64,000 nucleotides of DNA from Armatimonadota bacterium (GCA_029907255.1 JARYMF010000002.1:1-64000), one strand, 5' to 3'; shown: positions 9,844-18,694, numbered from the stretch's first letter. The notes: generated by a model not told the origin, from the letters alone. Made by a program: numbers and translations.

Positions 9844-10185
9844 TCATGGGGAAAAGCTTGTCCTGCTGGCCCTGATTGCCAAACTGTGTGCCGTTCCTGC
9901 GGCTATAGCCACAAAGTCTTTGTTTGGCTTAGGAACATCGCACTGACCATCATCGTTATTTCCCCAAGCGACGACAGAACCATCTTTTCGAAGTGCTAAA
10001 CTGTGGTCCCCTCCTCCGTCTATCTGCACAAACGGACCGTTTAGGTCAACTCCTACAACCTGAATACCCCGGCCGACAATCGAACCTGCCTTCGAACCAG
10101 TAAACTGCGGCACAACGGTAAACCACAACACAACAGCAGTAATACCTACTATCACAGCAAACAGTACAAGAAGCCTTGTTCTCAT
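9844..10185 (-). pseudogene. Collapsed duplicate of the RCC1-repeat protein
   Basis: An intact 113-residue ORF, but its first about 90 residues match the N-terminus of the neighbouring 551-residue RCC1 protein (signal anchor, then VPQFTGSKAGSIVG and the first repeat) and its last about 35 match that protein's C-terminus (AAGTAHSLAIR, then RTS). The eleven repeats between are missing. Flanks on both sides are also duplicated. The simplest reading is duplication of the whole gene followed by recombination between near-identical repeats. With one and a half repeats it cannot form a propeller, so it is probably non-functional although it could still be translated. Confidence 0.7.
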
Positions 10186-10478
10186 TGCAATTTCACCTCG
10201 TTTGGCATTATTGAACCACTGTGGCGTTCAGAGGTTCTTCGCTTGCCAGCTGGCATTGCGAAAATTATACGTCAAGATTTACATTTGTCAAGGGATTTCT
10301 CCTTTAATTGTGGAGTATTAAGTAACCATGTAGATTCGAAAGAGGGAGCATCCTTTCAGGTAAGTATTGGTGTGACATAGCATAGACACGTCACTGCAGT
10401 GTCTACAGCATAAGCGCTGATGCCCATTGGCTTGCAAAACCGTAAGGTATTGAGAAATGACTCATGTATAAAGGTGCT

Positions 10479-12134
10479 TCATGGTGAAGAGCTTGTTCTG
10501 CTGATCCTGATTGCCAAACTGTGTGCCGTTCCTGCGGCTATAGCCACAAAGTCTTTGTTTGGCTTGGGTACATTGCACTGACCATACCTGTTATCTCCCC
10601 AAGCGACGACAGAGCCATCTTTCCTAAGTGCCAAACTGTGTAACCTTCCTGCGGCTACAGCCACAAAGTTCTTGTTTGGCTTGGGTACATTGCACTGACC
10701 ATACTGTACATTATCGTACTGAAGATCCTCTTTGGCCCCCCAAGCAACGACAGAGCCATCTTTCCTAAGTGCCAAACTGTGGTACGCTCCTGCTGCTACA
10801 GCCACAAAGTCTTTGTTTGGCTTGGGTACATCGCAGTCACCATCACCGATAAACCCCCAGGCAACGATAGAGCCATCTTTCCTAAGTGCCAAACTGTGAA
10901 ATCCTCCTGCTGCTACGGCCACAAAGTCTTTGTTCGGTTTGGGTACATCACACTGACCATACTCGTTATCCCCCCAGGCTACGACAGAGCCATCTTTCCT
11001 AAGTGCCAAACTGTGGTCCCATCCTGCAGCTACAGCCACAAAGTCTTTATTTGGCTTGGGTACATCGCACTGACCATACGCGCCACTCCCCCAAGCGACG
11101 ACAGAACCATCTTTCCGGAGTGCCAAACTGTGGTAGCCTCCTGCGGCTACAGCCACAAAGTTCTTGTTTGGGCTGGGTACGTTACACTGACCACACCAGT
11201 TGTTCCCCCAAGCTACGACAGAGCCATCTTTACGAAGTGCCAAACTGTGGTCCCATCCTGCTGCTACAACCACAAAGTCTTTGTTTGACTTGGGCACATC
11301 GCACTCGCCATACGCGTTACACCCCCAAGCAACGACAGAGCCATCTTTTCGAAGTGTTAAACTGTAGTAGTCTCCTGCGGCTACAGCCACAAAGTCTTTG
11401 TTGGGCTTTGGCACATTACACTGACCATAGTTGTTCGAACCCCAGGCTACGACAGAGCCATCTTTTCGAAGTGCCAGACTGTGGTACTCTCCTGCCGCTA
11501 TGGCCACAAAGTCTTTATTTGGCTTGGGTACGTTGCACTGACCATACCAGTTGTTCCCCCAAGCAACGATAGAGCCATCTTTCCTAAGTGCCAAACTGTG
11601 GTGCCATCCTGCTGCTACAGCCACAAAGTCTTTGTTTGGCTTGGGTACATTACACTGACCATACTCGTTATTTCCCCAGGCTACGACAGAACCATCTTTT
11701 CGAAGTGCCAGACTGTGGTACTCTCCTGCCGCTATGGCCACAAAGTCTTTATTTGGCTTGGGTACCCGGCACAGACCATACTTCTTCTTCCAGCCCCAAG
11801 CTGCGACAGAGCCATCTTTTCGAAGTGCCAGACTGTGGTAGTATCCTGCTGCTACAGCCACAAAGTCTTTGTTTGGCCTGGGCACATCGCACTGACCAAC
11901 ATAGTTACTTCCCCAAGCAACGATAGAACCATCTTTTCGAAGTGCTAAACTGTGGTCCCCTCCTCCGTCTATCTGCACAAACGGACCGTTTAGGTCAACT
12001 CCTACAACCTGACCACCCCAGCCGACAATCGAACCTGCCTTCGAACCAGTAAACTGCGGCACAACGGTAAACCACAACACAACAGCAGTAATACCTACTA
12101 TCACAGCAAACAGCACAAGAAGCCTTTTTCTCAT
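10479..12134 (-). CDS. RCC1-repeat beta-propeller protein, membrane-anchored or secreted
   Basis: Protein of 551 residues. Residues about 4-25 form a hydrophobic signal anchor (LLVLFAVIVGITAVVLWF), so the rest should lie outside the cytoplasmic membrane. The remainder is a chain of twelve full RCC1-type repeats of 38-39 residues plus a partial thirteenth, each with the pattern YGQC(N/D)VPKPNKDFVAVAAG followed by HSLALRKDGSVVAWG. One repeat carries a longer insert (AKEDLQYDNVQ). RCC1 repeats fold as seven-bladed propellers, so twelve repeats would make more than one. The repeats are nearly identical at DNA level, indicating recent expansion or homogenisation. The start is supported by GAGGTG 7-8 nt upstream. 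The partner or ligand is unknown. Confidence 0.85.
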   Translation of the reverse strand: MRKRLLVLFAVIVGITAVVLWFTVVPQFTGSKAGSIVGWGGQVVGVDLNGPFVQIDGGGDHSLALRKDGSIVAWGSNYVGQCDVPRPNKDFVAVAAGYYHSLALRKDGSVAAWGWKKKYGLCRVPKPNKDFVAIAAGEYHSLALRKDGSVVAWGNNEYGQCNVPKPNKDFVAVAAGWHHSLALRKDGSIVAWGNNWYGQCNVPKPNKDFVAIAAGEYHSLALRKDGSVVAWGSNNYGQCNVPKPNKDFVAVAAGDYYSLTLRKDGSVVAWGCNAYGECDVPKSNKDFVVVAAGWDHSLALRKDGSVVAWGNNWCGQCNVPSPNKNFVAVAAGGYHSLALRKDGSVVAWGSGAYGQCDVPKPNKDFVAVAAGWDHSLALRKDGSVVAWGDNEYGQCDVPKPNKDFVAVAAGGFHSLALRKDGSIVAWGFIGDGDCDVPKPNKDFVAVAAGAYHSLALRKDGSVVAWGAKEDLQYDNVQYGQCNVPKPNKNFVAVAAGRLHSLALRKDGSVVAWGDNRYGQCNVPKPNKDFVAIAAGTAHSLAIRISRTSSSP

Positions 12135-12226
12135 TGCAATTTCACCTCGTTTGTCATTGCTAAACCACTGGGGTTGCCATCCAGAGTATCAAATACGCTA
12201 GTAATGTTTTGACCCCTCGAATTAGT

Positions 12227-13303
12227 TTAGTCCTCTACTAAGTGAAGTTTTGCGATAGAAGAAGTCACTTCCTCCAGATTTTCGTGAGTATTCTTCACAT
12301 CGGTTATATCCCAAAAGGTGGTTGCCTTCCGGAAGTTTTCGGGCATAGCATCAATTTCTCTTCGAATTGCCGAAAGTTGTTCTTCGTCCGAAATAACAAT
12401 AAGTTTTTGAACAGTCTTATTCATCTGTGCTTTCTGTAGATTAACGATGAGAGAATCAACAGAACCTCGATCCTGAACTTCAAAAACATAAGACACTGTT
12501 CCGAGATTAGCAATTCTCGCTCGCCAGATTACATCTACTTTCGCGCCAGCGGCTATCAATTTTTCCTTCTCTACTTCAAAGCCAAGCCACGACCCAATTT
12601 CTGCTACTTTGTCTCTTATTTCATCGTGTCTAGAAAGCCCTTTCCGGGGAGTTATGATTTCTTTCTCTTGTTGAGACTTTTGAGACTTTGCGACCTTTTC
12701 CCATACCTTCCAAAGGAAATAATCAACAAAGAGCAAGTCAACATCCTGATAGTTTTCCTGAGTAAGCAACTTAGACAGTTCGATCAATGCATCATTAAAC
12801 AAGTCATATTCTTCGCCGTTGATTTCGTATTTATCACACGGAACCCCTTTTACCTCAAACCAGGCAAGCGATTTTCTTGCCACGTCATTCCAAATCCCAG
12901 CATGCTGAGGATCTGTATGGCACAGAATCTCTGTAACCATACTAGGTCCGAACCCTTTAACATTCTTCAAGAACCTTTCATACCGCTCACCAGGCGTACC
13001 TTCTTTTCTCACAAGGCGTGCGAATTCCACAGATAGTTTATCAATGCCGTTGTCGCTTATAATCTTATTTGCGAGGTACTCCTTATTGGTCCACATTCTA
13101 ACCGCCCATAGTTTCTTGATCATTTCAGAAAAATTGAATTCGTTGAGTTGCTCCTGAGCCATTCTCTGAAAGAACTGTTTTCTCTCATACCTTTCTCTCA
13201 TGTCTTCTTGAAATTCACTTTGTTTCGAATACTCTTGGAAGAACTCAATGCTTTCTTGAGTTTTTGCTCGTTTAATCCAAAATCCTCGTTCATGGTTAAA
13301 CAT
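12227..13303 (-). CDS. Helix-hairpin-helix protein with possible PD-(D/E)XK-like nuclease domain
   Basis: Protein of 358 residues. The middle part (about 90-150) resembles the helix-hairpin-helix region of DNA glycosylases: FLKNVKGFGPSMVTEIL, then HAGIWNDVARKSLAWF. The last third (about 225-320) has AGAKVDVIWRARI followed by YVFEVQDRGSVDSLIVNLQK, a spacing that recalls restriction-endonuclease folds (Asp, then Glu-x-Gln in place of Glu-x-Lys). Both reads are by eye and need structure prediction. The gene is AT-rich and stands alone on the minus strand beside the RCC1 protein, in the same island as the methyltransferase and helicase. The start ATG directly abuts an AGGGAG, so initiation spacing is poor. 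DNA binding is likely; nuclease activity is a hypothesis. Confidence 0.6.
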   Translation of the reverse strand: MFNHERGFWIKRAKTQESIEFFQEYSKQSEFQEDMRERYERKQFFQRMAQEQLNEFNFSEMIKKLWAVRMWTNKEYLANKIISDNGIDKLSVEFARLVRKEGTPGERYERFLKNVKGFGPSMVTEILCHTDPQHAGIWNDVARKSLAWFEVKGVPCDKYEINGEEYDLFNDALIELSKLLTQENYQDVDLLFVDYFLWKVWEKVAKSQKSQQEKEIITPRKGLSRHDEIRDKVAEIGSWLGFEVEKEKLIAAGAKVDVIWRARIANLGTVSYVFEVQDRGSVDSLIVNLQKAQMNKTVQKLIVISDEEQLSAIRREIDAMPENFRKATTFWDITDVKNTHENLEEVTSSIAKLHLVED

Positions 13304-13867
13304 CTCCCTCGTTCAAGTTTTTTTTTGCCTTCAACTCAAGGAATCTTTTTTCCTCAGCCTGCTCTCGGTTGAGATTTTAATATTCTCTACAAAAGCCGTC
13401 ACTGATTGAATACCTCGAAGAGCGGGATGTTTCCTGCTTCGCCAGTTTATCAATAGTCCTCCCGTCCAACTTGAGGTACTCGGCAGGCTGGTTGACAGTG
13501 ACCACCATGTCGTCCACCCCGACCGAGCTGCCGCCCAGGAGCACAGGCAGTGCACCAGACGCCGAATCCTGACAGCCAATGCCCCTGTTCTACAGCGGCT
13601 TCGGTGAAAAATCCAATGATCAGAATCCCAAAATCTTCCCGAAGGCTTTTCGCGGCAGGTGTATTCGACTCGCAGAACTATTTCTTCTTATCGCCTGGGC
13701 TCTGTTGCGGCTCGCTTTATCGGCTGTGATGGTTTGTTATCCGGTTTTCCTCTGCAGAACCATTCTGGGGTGGCAGTGGTCCTGATTACGGAAGTTAGGG
13801 CCAGGCTCTTTTAGTAAATCTCCGGCCCTGTGAGATTTCATCTGTTCTAAGTTCTTGTGGTCGCACA
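13304..13867. other. Gene-poor stretch with mobile-element remains
   Basis: This 564-bp stretch lies between two minus-strand genes and has no convincing intact gene. Part of it holds a broken excisionase-type reading frame (13399-13570, annotated separately). Longer open frames at 13331-13579 (minus) and 13579-13785 (plus) encode basic, Trp/Arg/Ser-rich sequences typical of out-of-frame reading. It looks like eroded mobile-element DNA. Confidence 0.5.
13399..13570 (-). pseudogene. Frameshifted excisionase-family HTH relic
   Basis: On the minus strand one frame reads MVVTVNQPAEYLKLDGRTID then KLAKQ, which fits the MerR-like helix-turn-helix of excisionases (usual pattern: hTVxEhAxYLxhSxRThYxLhxxGxIP). 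After KLAKQ the frame is lost. Supplying one base around 13428-13434 restores KLAKQGNIPLFEVFNQ before a stop at 13399, matching the rest of the motif. So this is a decayed or truncated DNA-binding gene of the kind carried by integrative elements. The open frame extends upstream of the ATG (13508) to about 13570 without further recognisable sequence. Confidence 0.5.
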
Positions 13868-14326
13868 TTATTGTGCCATAATTATTGCTGTTAACTCGAG
13901 GGCAGCTAAAAGGGTCATAAGAATGAATGCCAATGTAAAGAGTGATTTGGCATACTCTACGTGTTTTCGGTCGCGTTGAGCGCGTGCTCTGGCTTTGTTG
14001 TACTTCTCATCATCGTTATCTTCTAAATACTCCATCAAGAGTCTATGTGCTTCTATATTATGCAGACGTATGGTCATCAGTATGTTTATGACTGCCACAA
14101 ACAGCGCACATGTTATAATACACAGCGCCGATTCAACTATGAGTAGCCACGTTGGACGAGGAAAGTTACTTGGAGGGTTTATGGGAGAAAAAAGAATCCA
14201 TGGTGTCCATAGAAACGCAGCGACCCAAAGCATCATATATGAATAAGAACCCCAAAAACCCCCGGGTTCTGCGACAACGACTTGATATAATTTTTGTTTT
14301 AGTTCCTCCTTATTGTCTTTGCTCAT
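13868..14326 (-). CDS. Small integral membrane protein, function unknown
   Basis: Protein of 152 residues with three predicted membrane segments: about 28-46 (MMLWVAAFLWTPWILF), about 62-86 (LLIVESALCIITCALFVAVI) and about 130-150 (LFTLAFILMTLLAALELTAI). A charged cytosolic-type loop (YLEDNDDEKYNKARARAQRD) separates the second and third. The ATG at 14326 is chosen because GGAGGA lies 4-5 nt upstream; a TTG one codon earlier is less likely. A good sigma-70-type promoter is present upstream. I do not recognise a family. Confidence 0.75.
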   Translation of the reverse strand: MSKDNKEELKQKLYQVVVAEPGGFWGSYSYMMLWVAAFLWTPWILFSPINPPSNFPRPTWLLIVESALCIITCALFVAVINILMTIRLHNIEAHRLLMEYLEDNDDEKYNKARARAQRDRKHVEYAKSLFTLAFILMTLLAALELTAIIMAQ

Positions 14327-14356
14327 CAATTCCTCCTACAAACAGGTTCGGTTATG

Positions 14357-14385
14357 ACACTAGCAAACAGAGCCAAAATTGTCAA
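14357..14385 (-). promoter_or_regulatory. Sigma-70-type promoter for the small membrane protein
   Basis: Reading on the minus strand: TTGACA (14385-14380), a 17-bp spacer and TAGTGT (14362-14357). The predicted transcription start lies about 25 bp before the GGAGGA-ATG of the membrane-protein gene. Confidence 0.6.
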
Positions 14386-14576
14386 GCGGTTTATTGTTTG
14401 AGTATGTTGTTTCTCGGCTATTGCAGGGTGTCTAAAGTGGCGGTGGTGCACTTCATCAGCGTTATCTGCCGAGGAAAGTTCGCTTGCGAGCGGTAAGAGC
14501 GGCCAAAGCTGAAAAATGACAGCAAGCCACCCGATGAATTAAAATAGAAATACTTATTCAACCTATGGAGGGAAAA

Positions 14577-17500
14577 GTGTCTCTACGTAAGTTTGGTCTC
14601 CTTTGCATTGCCATCACTTTGACAGTTTCCGTCGTTTCCCCCAGCGCATGTTTAGCCGAGAGGGTAAGGCGCATGCCTGCACCATCCAGCGGCTCCGAGA
14701 GCACCGATGTTATTCGAGAGGAGCGGATTAGAGCGAGGATGGAGGCGGCTGTCCCGTGGCTGGGAATCGCATTCAAAGAGACTGCCGCTGATTCTAGGGC
14801 GGGTGGTCTGGAAGTTGAGTCAGTAGCCGCTGGTTCTCCGGCAGAACAGGCGGGCGTCCGAAGCGGCGACATCATCAGTCAAATAGGTGGCAAGACGGTA
14901 ACGAATGCAAAAGATTTTATGCAGTTGGTTCTTGGGCTTAAGATTGGGACGGATTACCCGCTAACGGTTATTCGGGATGGCAAAACGCTTGAGCTGACAA
15001 TTCGCCCTGCGAGCCGTCCTGCGGGGCGGTTTGGTTCGGCTTCGACAGCGAACACCGAGGATGTTTCCGATAAGCCGGCGCCGAGGAAGGGACTGCTCGA
15101 TATAAATGTCTTAAAGTATGCATTCATTGACCCCAAGACGCGCGCTGTAACCTTCGTTGGCAAGTATGACCCCACCTATAATACCGGCCCGATACCATAT
15201 GCCGACTATCTCAAGGTGGCGCTGGAAAACCCGTATCCGTCGTTTTCTCTCGACCCGCCCCAGGAAACTGCCGAGGCGCTGAAGACAGCCGCGAAGGTTC
15301 TGGATGCGGAGATAGCAAGGATGGACGATTTGGAATACGCCAGCCAGTGGGCTCAGAAGGTCTCTAATCTGCTTTTAGAAGATCCTTCGCTTGAGGTAGA
15401 TAGAGCAAGATTCTTCAAACACTGTGCCGAGGTGCTGGGGATAACGGGCGACGAACTCAGGCGCATGCACGATGCCGCAACTGGTAAGATAGACATTCCC
15501 GGTACGGAGTTCATGGGCTTGGCGTCGAAGATGATACGCGGCATCGGACTCCCCAAGGCAGGCGACGCTTTGGGTGTGCTTGCCGCCGGCGGTACTCCTG
15601 AGGAACTGCTGTTCAAAATGGCAGAGAAACTTGGGCTTTCTGACCAATACACCGCTCTTGTCATGAAAGGCTTGCCGCCGGAGGAGTTTCGGAAGGAGGA
15701 GATTATTCTCTGCATATCCGAAATATGCCGCCAGTTTGAAGCGCCGGAAAGCGAAATCAACAGCATTGTGGCATCCATTCGCGGTGGGCAGTCAGCCGAC
15801 TTGATAATCAACTACATGGGCAAACAGCTCAGCAATTACATCACCAAGAAATCCGGCAGAAAAATGATAAACGGGTTGATTCTCGGACCGGCGGTTTTGG
15901 CGAGGCTCTACAATCTGCCAATCCCCAAGGCTGAGCTTGTTTTTAAGGGTCTGCCTGCGGATTCACTGCTCGGCGATGTGTTCTTTAAATCGGACTACAG
16001 GTTGAAGAGTTTGAGCACATACCCCGACGCCCGAGATAGGGTCGCCGCCCATCTGACGCATCAGGAGTTCATGCAGAGACATCTGCCGGCGGCTGTGCTG
16101 AAGGCACTGAGCGGTGTGGACGTCCTTGCAGGTCAGCGGCTGGTTCCTGCCGAGGTTGCTATGCATGTGTCGCCAGCTGGCGATGTTGTTGAGTTCGGCG
16201 ATTCCAAAATAAAGATTATCGGCTGGATAATTGAGATGATGCGCCCAGCCGACAAAGCAACTATTGATACTCTCAGCGACTGCATATCAAAATACTCAAA
16301 CTTCCTTGCTGAGCACTACGACGACTATGCGAGGGTCTATCCGGAGTGGCACAAGCTTTCGGAAGCGGCGAAAGTAATTGCGCTCGCAAGGTGGGCGAAA
16401 AACAATGGCTATACATTGAGGGTGATTGGCGAATCCGGTGAAAAGGTCAGCCTGCCGAAATACATCAATGGCTTTTGGAGTGCAGTTTTCGAAGTCTACG
16501 AAGACAGCCAATACCTCAACTTCATCGCTGAGGGAGGCGCTAGTTTTGCGAAGGACGAGGGAGAAGACTGGCTTAAAGTTCAGCAAGACGTATCCGTTAC
16601 ATCCAGTGTATCCAAGCAGTTGGTTGCCAGCGCAATATTTGCCGAGCAGGCTTTGGGTGCGGCTGTTTCCGGCGACCTCGAATCTGCCAGGGAGCTAGCC
16701 GAGAAGAGTGCTCGCGCAATGACCGGCGAGATTGACCTAACGAGACTGCCGCCGCTCGACAACATCCCCGTTCCTGCTGACCCCGCATCTTATGCGGCGG
16801 CGACGAGGGAAGCCATTGATGAAGCCGCGGAATGCTTTGATAAAATGATTGCGGCTGGAAAGGATATAGAAAAAGCCGAACAGCTTGCCGCAACTGCTCC
16901 AGACGAAGCCGCGAAGCTTAAAGAGCAGGCAGTCAAAGTTCGCGATGAAGCTCAAGCGAAGCTAAACCAAATCCTCGAACAGGTTAAGAACTACAAGTCC
17001 GACCCCACGCAGTCGGGAGAGGCGCTGATTGTATTGCAGAGTGATTCGGCGGTTGTTATGCCGATTGCGAGCGGCGGGTCTGCGGCATCATCCGGCACGA
17101 GTGCCCCAGGCACCACTAGCACCCCAGGCACAGGGGCACAGCCGACTGCAGCTGCTTCCACCAAGCCGACGCCTGAGGATCTCGAAAGGCTGAAGAAAGA
17201 ACTTGATGAGGTAAACAAGCAGATTGCCGCCACCAGGGAAGCCTTGCTTAGGTTGAATAAGTATATCCAGTCAAACCAGAAGCTGTTTGAGGAATGGGAG
17301 AGTTCCGCGTCGGAGGGTTTCGACAGGTGTGTTAGCATGATAGGAGACATAGCTTTGGATTTTGGCATAGGCGGGCTCTCCGAGCGGTATGAGACTATCT
17401 ATGAACTTGCCAAGAAGCTCCCAGGAAAACCAGAGGATGTAATCGAAAAATATAGATACCTTGCTTCGCTAACTCGAAGGCTGAGAGAGGCAAAGGAGGT

Positions 17501-17840
17501 CAACGATTTTGCGGGTTTGGCTGAGAGGGAGAACAAGACGGAGGCAGAGATTTGGGAGACGCTGAGGGACGGCATTGGCCAAATCTCGGGTTTATTGGGG
17601 CTTGATGATACTCTGCCGGGGAAGTGGTGGAAGTACGGCAGTTTGGCTATTGATACCGCGTATAACCTGGCTGAGCTGCGCATGACGTGGAAGAACCTAA
17701 AGGCGCTCGAGGAGAGCACCGACAGATACGCGGAAGCCGTCAGTAAATTGGCGGCGAAGATGAAAGAGCTTGTTGACCGCCAGAAGGAGATAAAGCAGAA
17801 AATAGAAGCCGGCGGCGAAGTTGAGAAGATAGCGAATTAG
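14577..17840 (+). CDS. Secreted PDZ-domain protein with long helical and coiled-coil region
   Basis: I chose the GTG at 14577 because GGAGGG lies 4 nt upstream of it, while the ATG at 14565 has no such site. This gives 1087 residues starting with a clean signal peptide (SLRKFGLLCIAITLTVSVV, cleavage after SACLA). A PDZ domain follows (about 55-145) with PWLGIAF, SPAEQAGVRSGDIISQIGG and the usual closing strand LELTIRP. The next block (about 165-230) contains LLDINVLKYAFIDPKTRAVT and IPYADYLKVALENPYPSFSL. The middle is helical and of unknown family. A Pro/Ser/Thr/Ala-rich linker (about 840-865) precedes a coiled coil (LERLKKELDEVNKQIAATRE) and a helical tail. No protease domain is visible, so it is not an HtrA protease; a periplasmic scaffold or sensor is possible. 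It appears monocistronic. Confidence 0.75.
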   Translation: MSLRKFGLLCIAITLTVSVVSPSACLAERVRRMPAPSSGSESTDVIREERIRARMEAAVPWLGIAFKETAADSRAGGLEVESVAAGSPAEQAGVRSGDIISQIGGKTVTNAKDFMQLVLGLKIGTDYPLTVIRDGKTLELTIRPASRPAGRFGSASTANTEDVSDKPAPRKGLLDINVLKYAFIDPKTRAVTFVGKYDPTYNTGPIPYADYLKVALENPYPSFSLDPPQETAEALKTAAKVLDAEIARMDDLEYASQWAQKVSNLLLEDPSLEVDRARFFKHCAEVLGITGDELRRMHDAATGKIDIPGTEFMGLASKMIRGIGLPKAGDALGVLAAGGTPEELLFKMAEKLGLSDQYTALVMKGLPPEEFRKEEIILCISEICRQFEAPESEINSIVASIRGGQSADLIINYMGKQLSNYITKKSGRKMINGLILGPAVLARLYNLPIPKAELVFKGLPADSLLGDVFFKSDYRLKSLSTYPDARDRVAAHLTHQEFMQRHLPAAVLKALSGVDVLAGQRLVPAEVAMHVSPAGDVVEFGDSKIKIIGWIIEMMRPADKATIDTLSDCISKYSNFLAEHYDDYARVYPEWHKLSEAAKVIALARWAKNNGYTLRVIGESGEKVSLPKYINGFWSAVFEVYEDSQYLNFIAEGGASFAKDEGEDWLKVQQDVSVTSSVSKQLVASAIFAEQALGAAVSGDLESARELAEKSARAMTGEIDLTRLPPLDNIPVPADPASYAAATREAIDEAAECFDKMIAAGKDIEKAEQLAATAPDEAAKLKEQAVKVRDEAQAKLNQILEQVKNYKSDPTQSGEALIVLQSDSAVVMPIASGGSAASSGTSAPGTTSTPGTGAQPTAAASTKPTPEDLERLKKELDEVNKQIAATREALLRLNKYIQSNQKLFEEWESSASEGFDRCVSMIGDIALDFGIGGLSERYETIYELAKKLPGKPEDVIEKYRYLASLTRRLREAKEVNDFAGLAERENKTEAEIWETLRDGIGQISGLLGLDDTLPGKWWKYGSLAIDTAYNLAELRMTWKNLKALEESTDRYAEAVSKLAAKMKELVDRQKEIKQKIEAGGEVEKIAN

Positions 17841-17937
17841 CAAACTCCCCGGCATGGGGGAGACTGCATGCGAATTACAGCGGCAGTAGGGGCGCTGTAT
17901 CGAGCAGAGTGAACAAAATAGAACGGGGGACACGAAA

Positions 17938-18513
17938 ATGGACGAACACGACTACAGTGGATTGACCAATGCATTCGATATGCTTTTTGAGGAGATTGAG
18001 CGCGTCATGAAGAAAGTGAATGAGTCTGGCAGCCAGGCGTTTTCCGAGGGCAGATATGACGACGCCAAACAGATGATTGCCCAAGCAAAGAGTCTGAACG
18101 ATTTACGTTTAAAAGCTATTTCGCTTGGTCAAGACTTGCAAAAGCTGTGCGCCGGTCGGAACAGAGAAGATGTCTTGAGGAGAAACCCGGGGCGCTTAGC
18201 AGAGGACTGGAAAACTAGTCACGAGTTCTTCTACATTCCCATCCTTCAAGTGTTGTGTGAGATGGGCGGTGGAGGTCGAGTGGGCGAAGTGCTGGACAGA
18301 GTCTATGACATTGTGAAGGATTCCCTTAAGCCGGCGGACATGGAGCGTCTCCCGGGCGGCAGAGACCTGCGCTGGCGCACCTCAGCGCGGGGGGCGCGGT
18401 GGTACATGGTCCAAAAAGGACTTCTTAAGGCAGATTCCCCGCGTGGTGTGTGGGAAATATCGGAGGCTGGCCGCGAATGGCTGGAGCGGCATAAAAATGT
18501 GAATGAGATTTAA
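17938..18513 (+). CDS. Mrr N-terminal-like winged-helix protein
   Basis: Protein of 191 residues. Residues about 97-180 match the Mrr N-terminal winged-helix domain: FFYIPILQVLCEMGGGGRVG, then a helix with VLDRVYDIVKDSLKPADMER, RWRTSARGARWYMVQKGLL and GVWEISEAG. In Mrr restriction enzymes this domain binds DNA and is followed by a PD-(D/E)XK nuclease; here the protein ends after the domain, so it could be a regulator or a stand-alone DNA-binding part. The N-terminal 85 residues are charged and helical, a likely dimerisation coiled coil. The ribosome site is weak (GGGGG about 8 nt before ATG). A terminator follows the gene. Confidence 0.75.
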   Translation: MDEHDYSGLTNAFDMLFEEIERVMKKVNESGSQAFSEGRYDDAKQMIAQAKSLNDLRLKAISLGQDLQKLCAGRNREDVLRRNPGRLAEDWKTSHEFFYIPILQVLCEMGGGGRVGEVLDRVYDIVKDSLKPADMERLPGGRDLRWRTSARGARWYMVQKGLLKADSPRGVWEISEAGREWLERHKNVNEI

Positions 18514-18623
18514 TCATAATAACATACTTTGTTCGCCGAATATGGGCTTTGTCGTGGTCTTATAATTATGGGAGAAAATATCAGGCGGCGCTGAACGGCG
18601 CTAGAGCAGTGTTTCCCAGGAGT

Positions 18624-18656
18624 GGGCAGGATTTCAAGTCCTGCCCCTCTTTTTTC
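18624..18656 (+). terminator. Rho-independent terminator after the Mrr-N gene
   Basis: GGGCAGGA (18624-18631), a 7-nt loop TTTCAAG, TCCTGCCC (18639-18646), then CTCTTTTTTC. The perfect 8-bp stem and T-run fit an intrinsic terminator separating the Mrr-N gene from the primase unit. Confidence 0.75.
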
Positions 18657-18694
18657 GTTTGCAACCGAACATATGTTCCCTAAAGGAGGCGACC

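Larger units (their letters stand above)
9767..12182. repeat. Tandem duplication spanning the RCC1-repeat gene
   Basis: About 9767-10232 (short copy) and 10401-12182 (long copy) share both flanks. The 3' flank motif GCGCTGATGCCCATTGGCTT occurs at about 9780 and 10414, followed by the near-identical AAACCGTAAGGTATTGAGAA. The promoter-proximal flank containing GCAATTTCACCTCG occurs just beyond each start codon. The short copy lacks about 1.3 kb of internal repeats. Between the copies (10233-10400) I see no gene. Confidence 0.75.

Noticed and set aside
10779-11948. Long plus-strand open frames across the RCC1 gene
   Set aside because: They are the reverse complement of the repeats and show Cys/His/Ser-rich repetitive nonsense; the minus-strand RCC1 reading is clearly correct.
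18580-18660. Sequence around 18620-18650 resembles a tRNA T-arm
   Set aside because: The stem-loop TTTCAAG with 8-bp arms followed by a T-run is a better terminator, and no acceptor, D-arm or anticodon arm can be folded around it.
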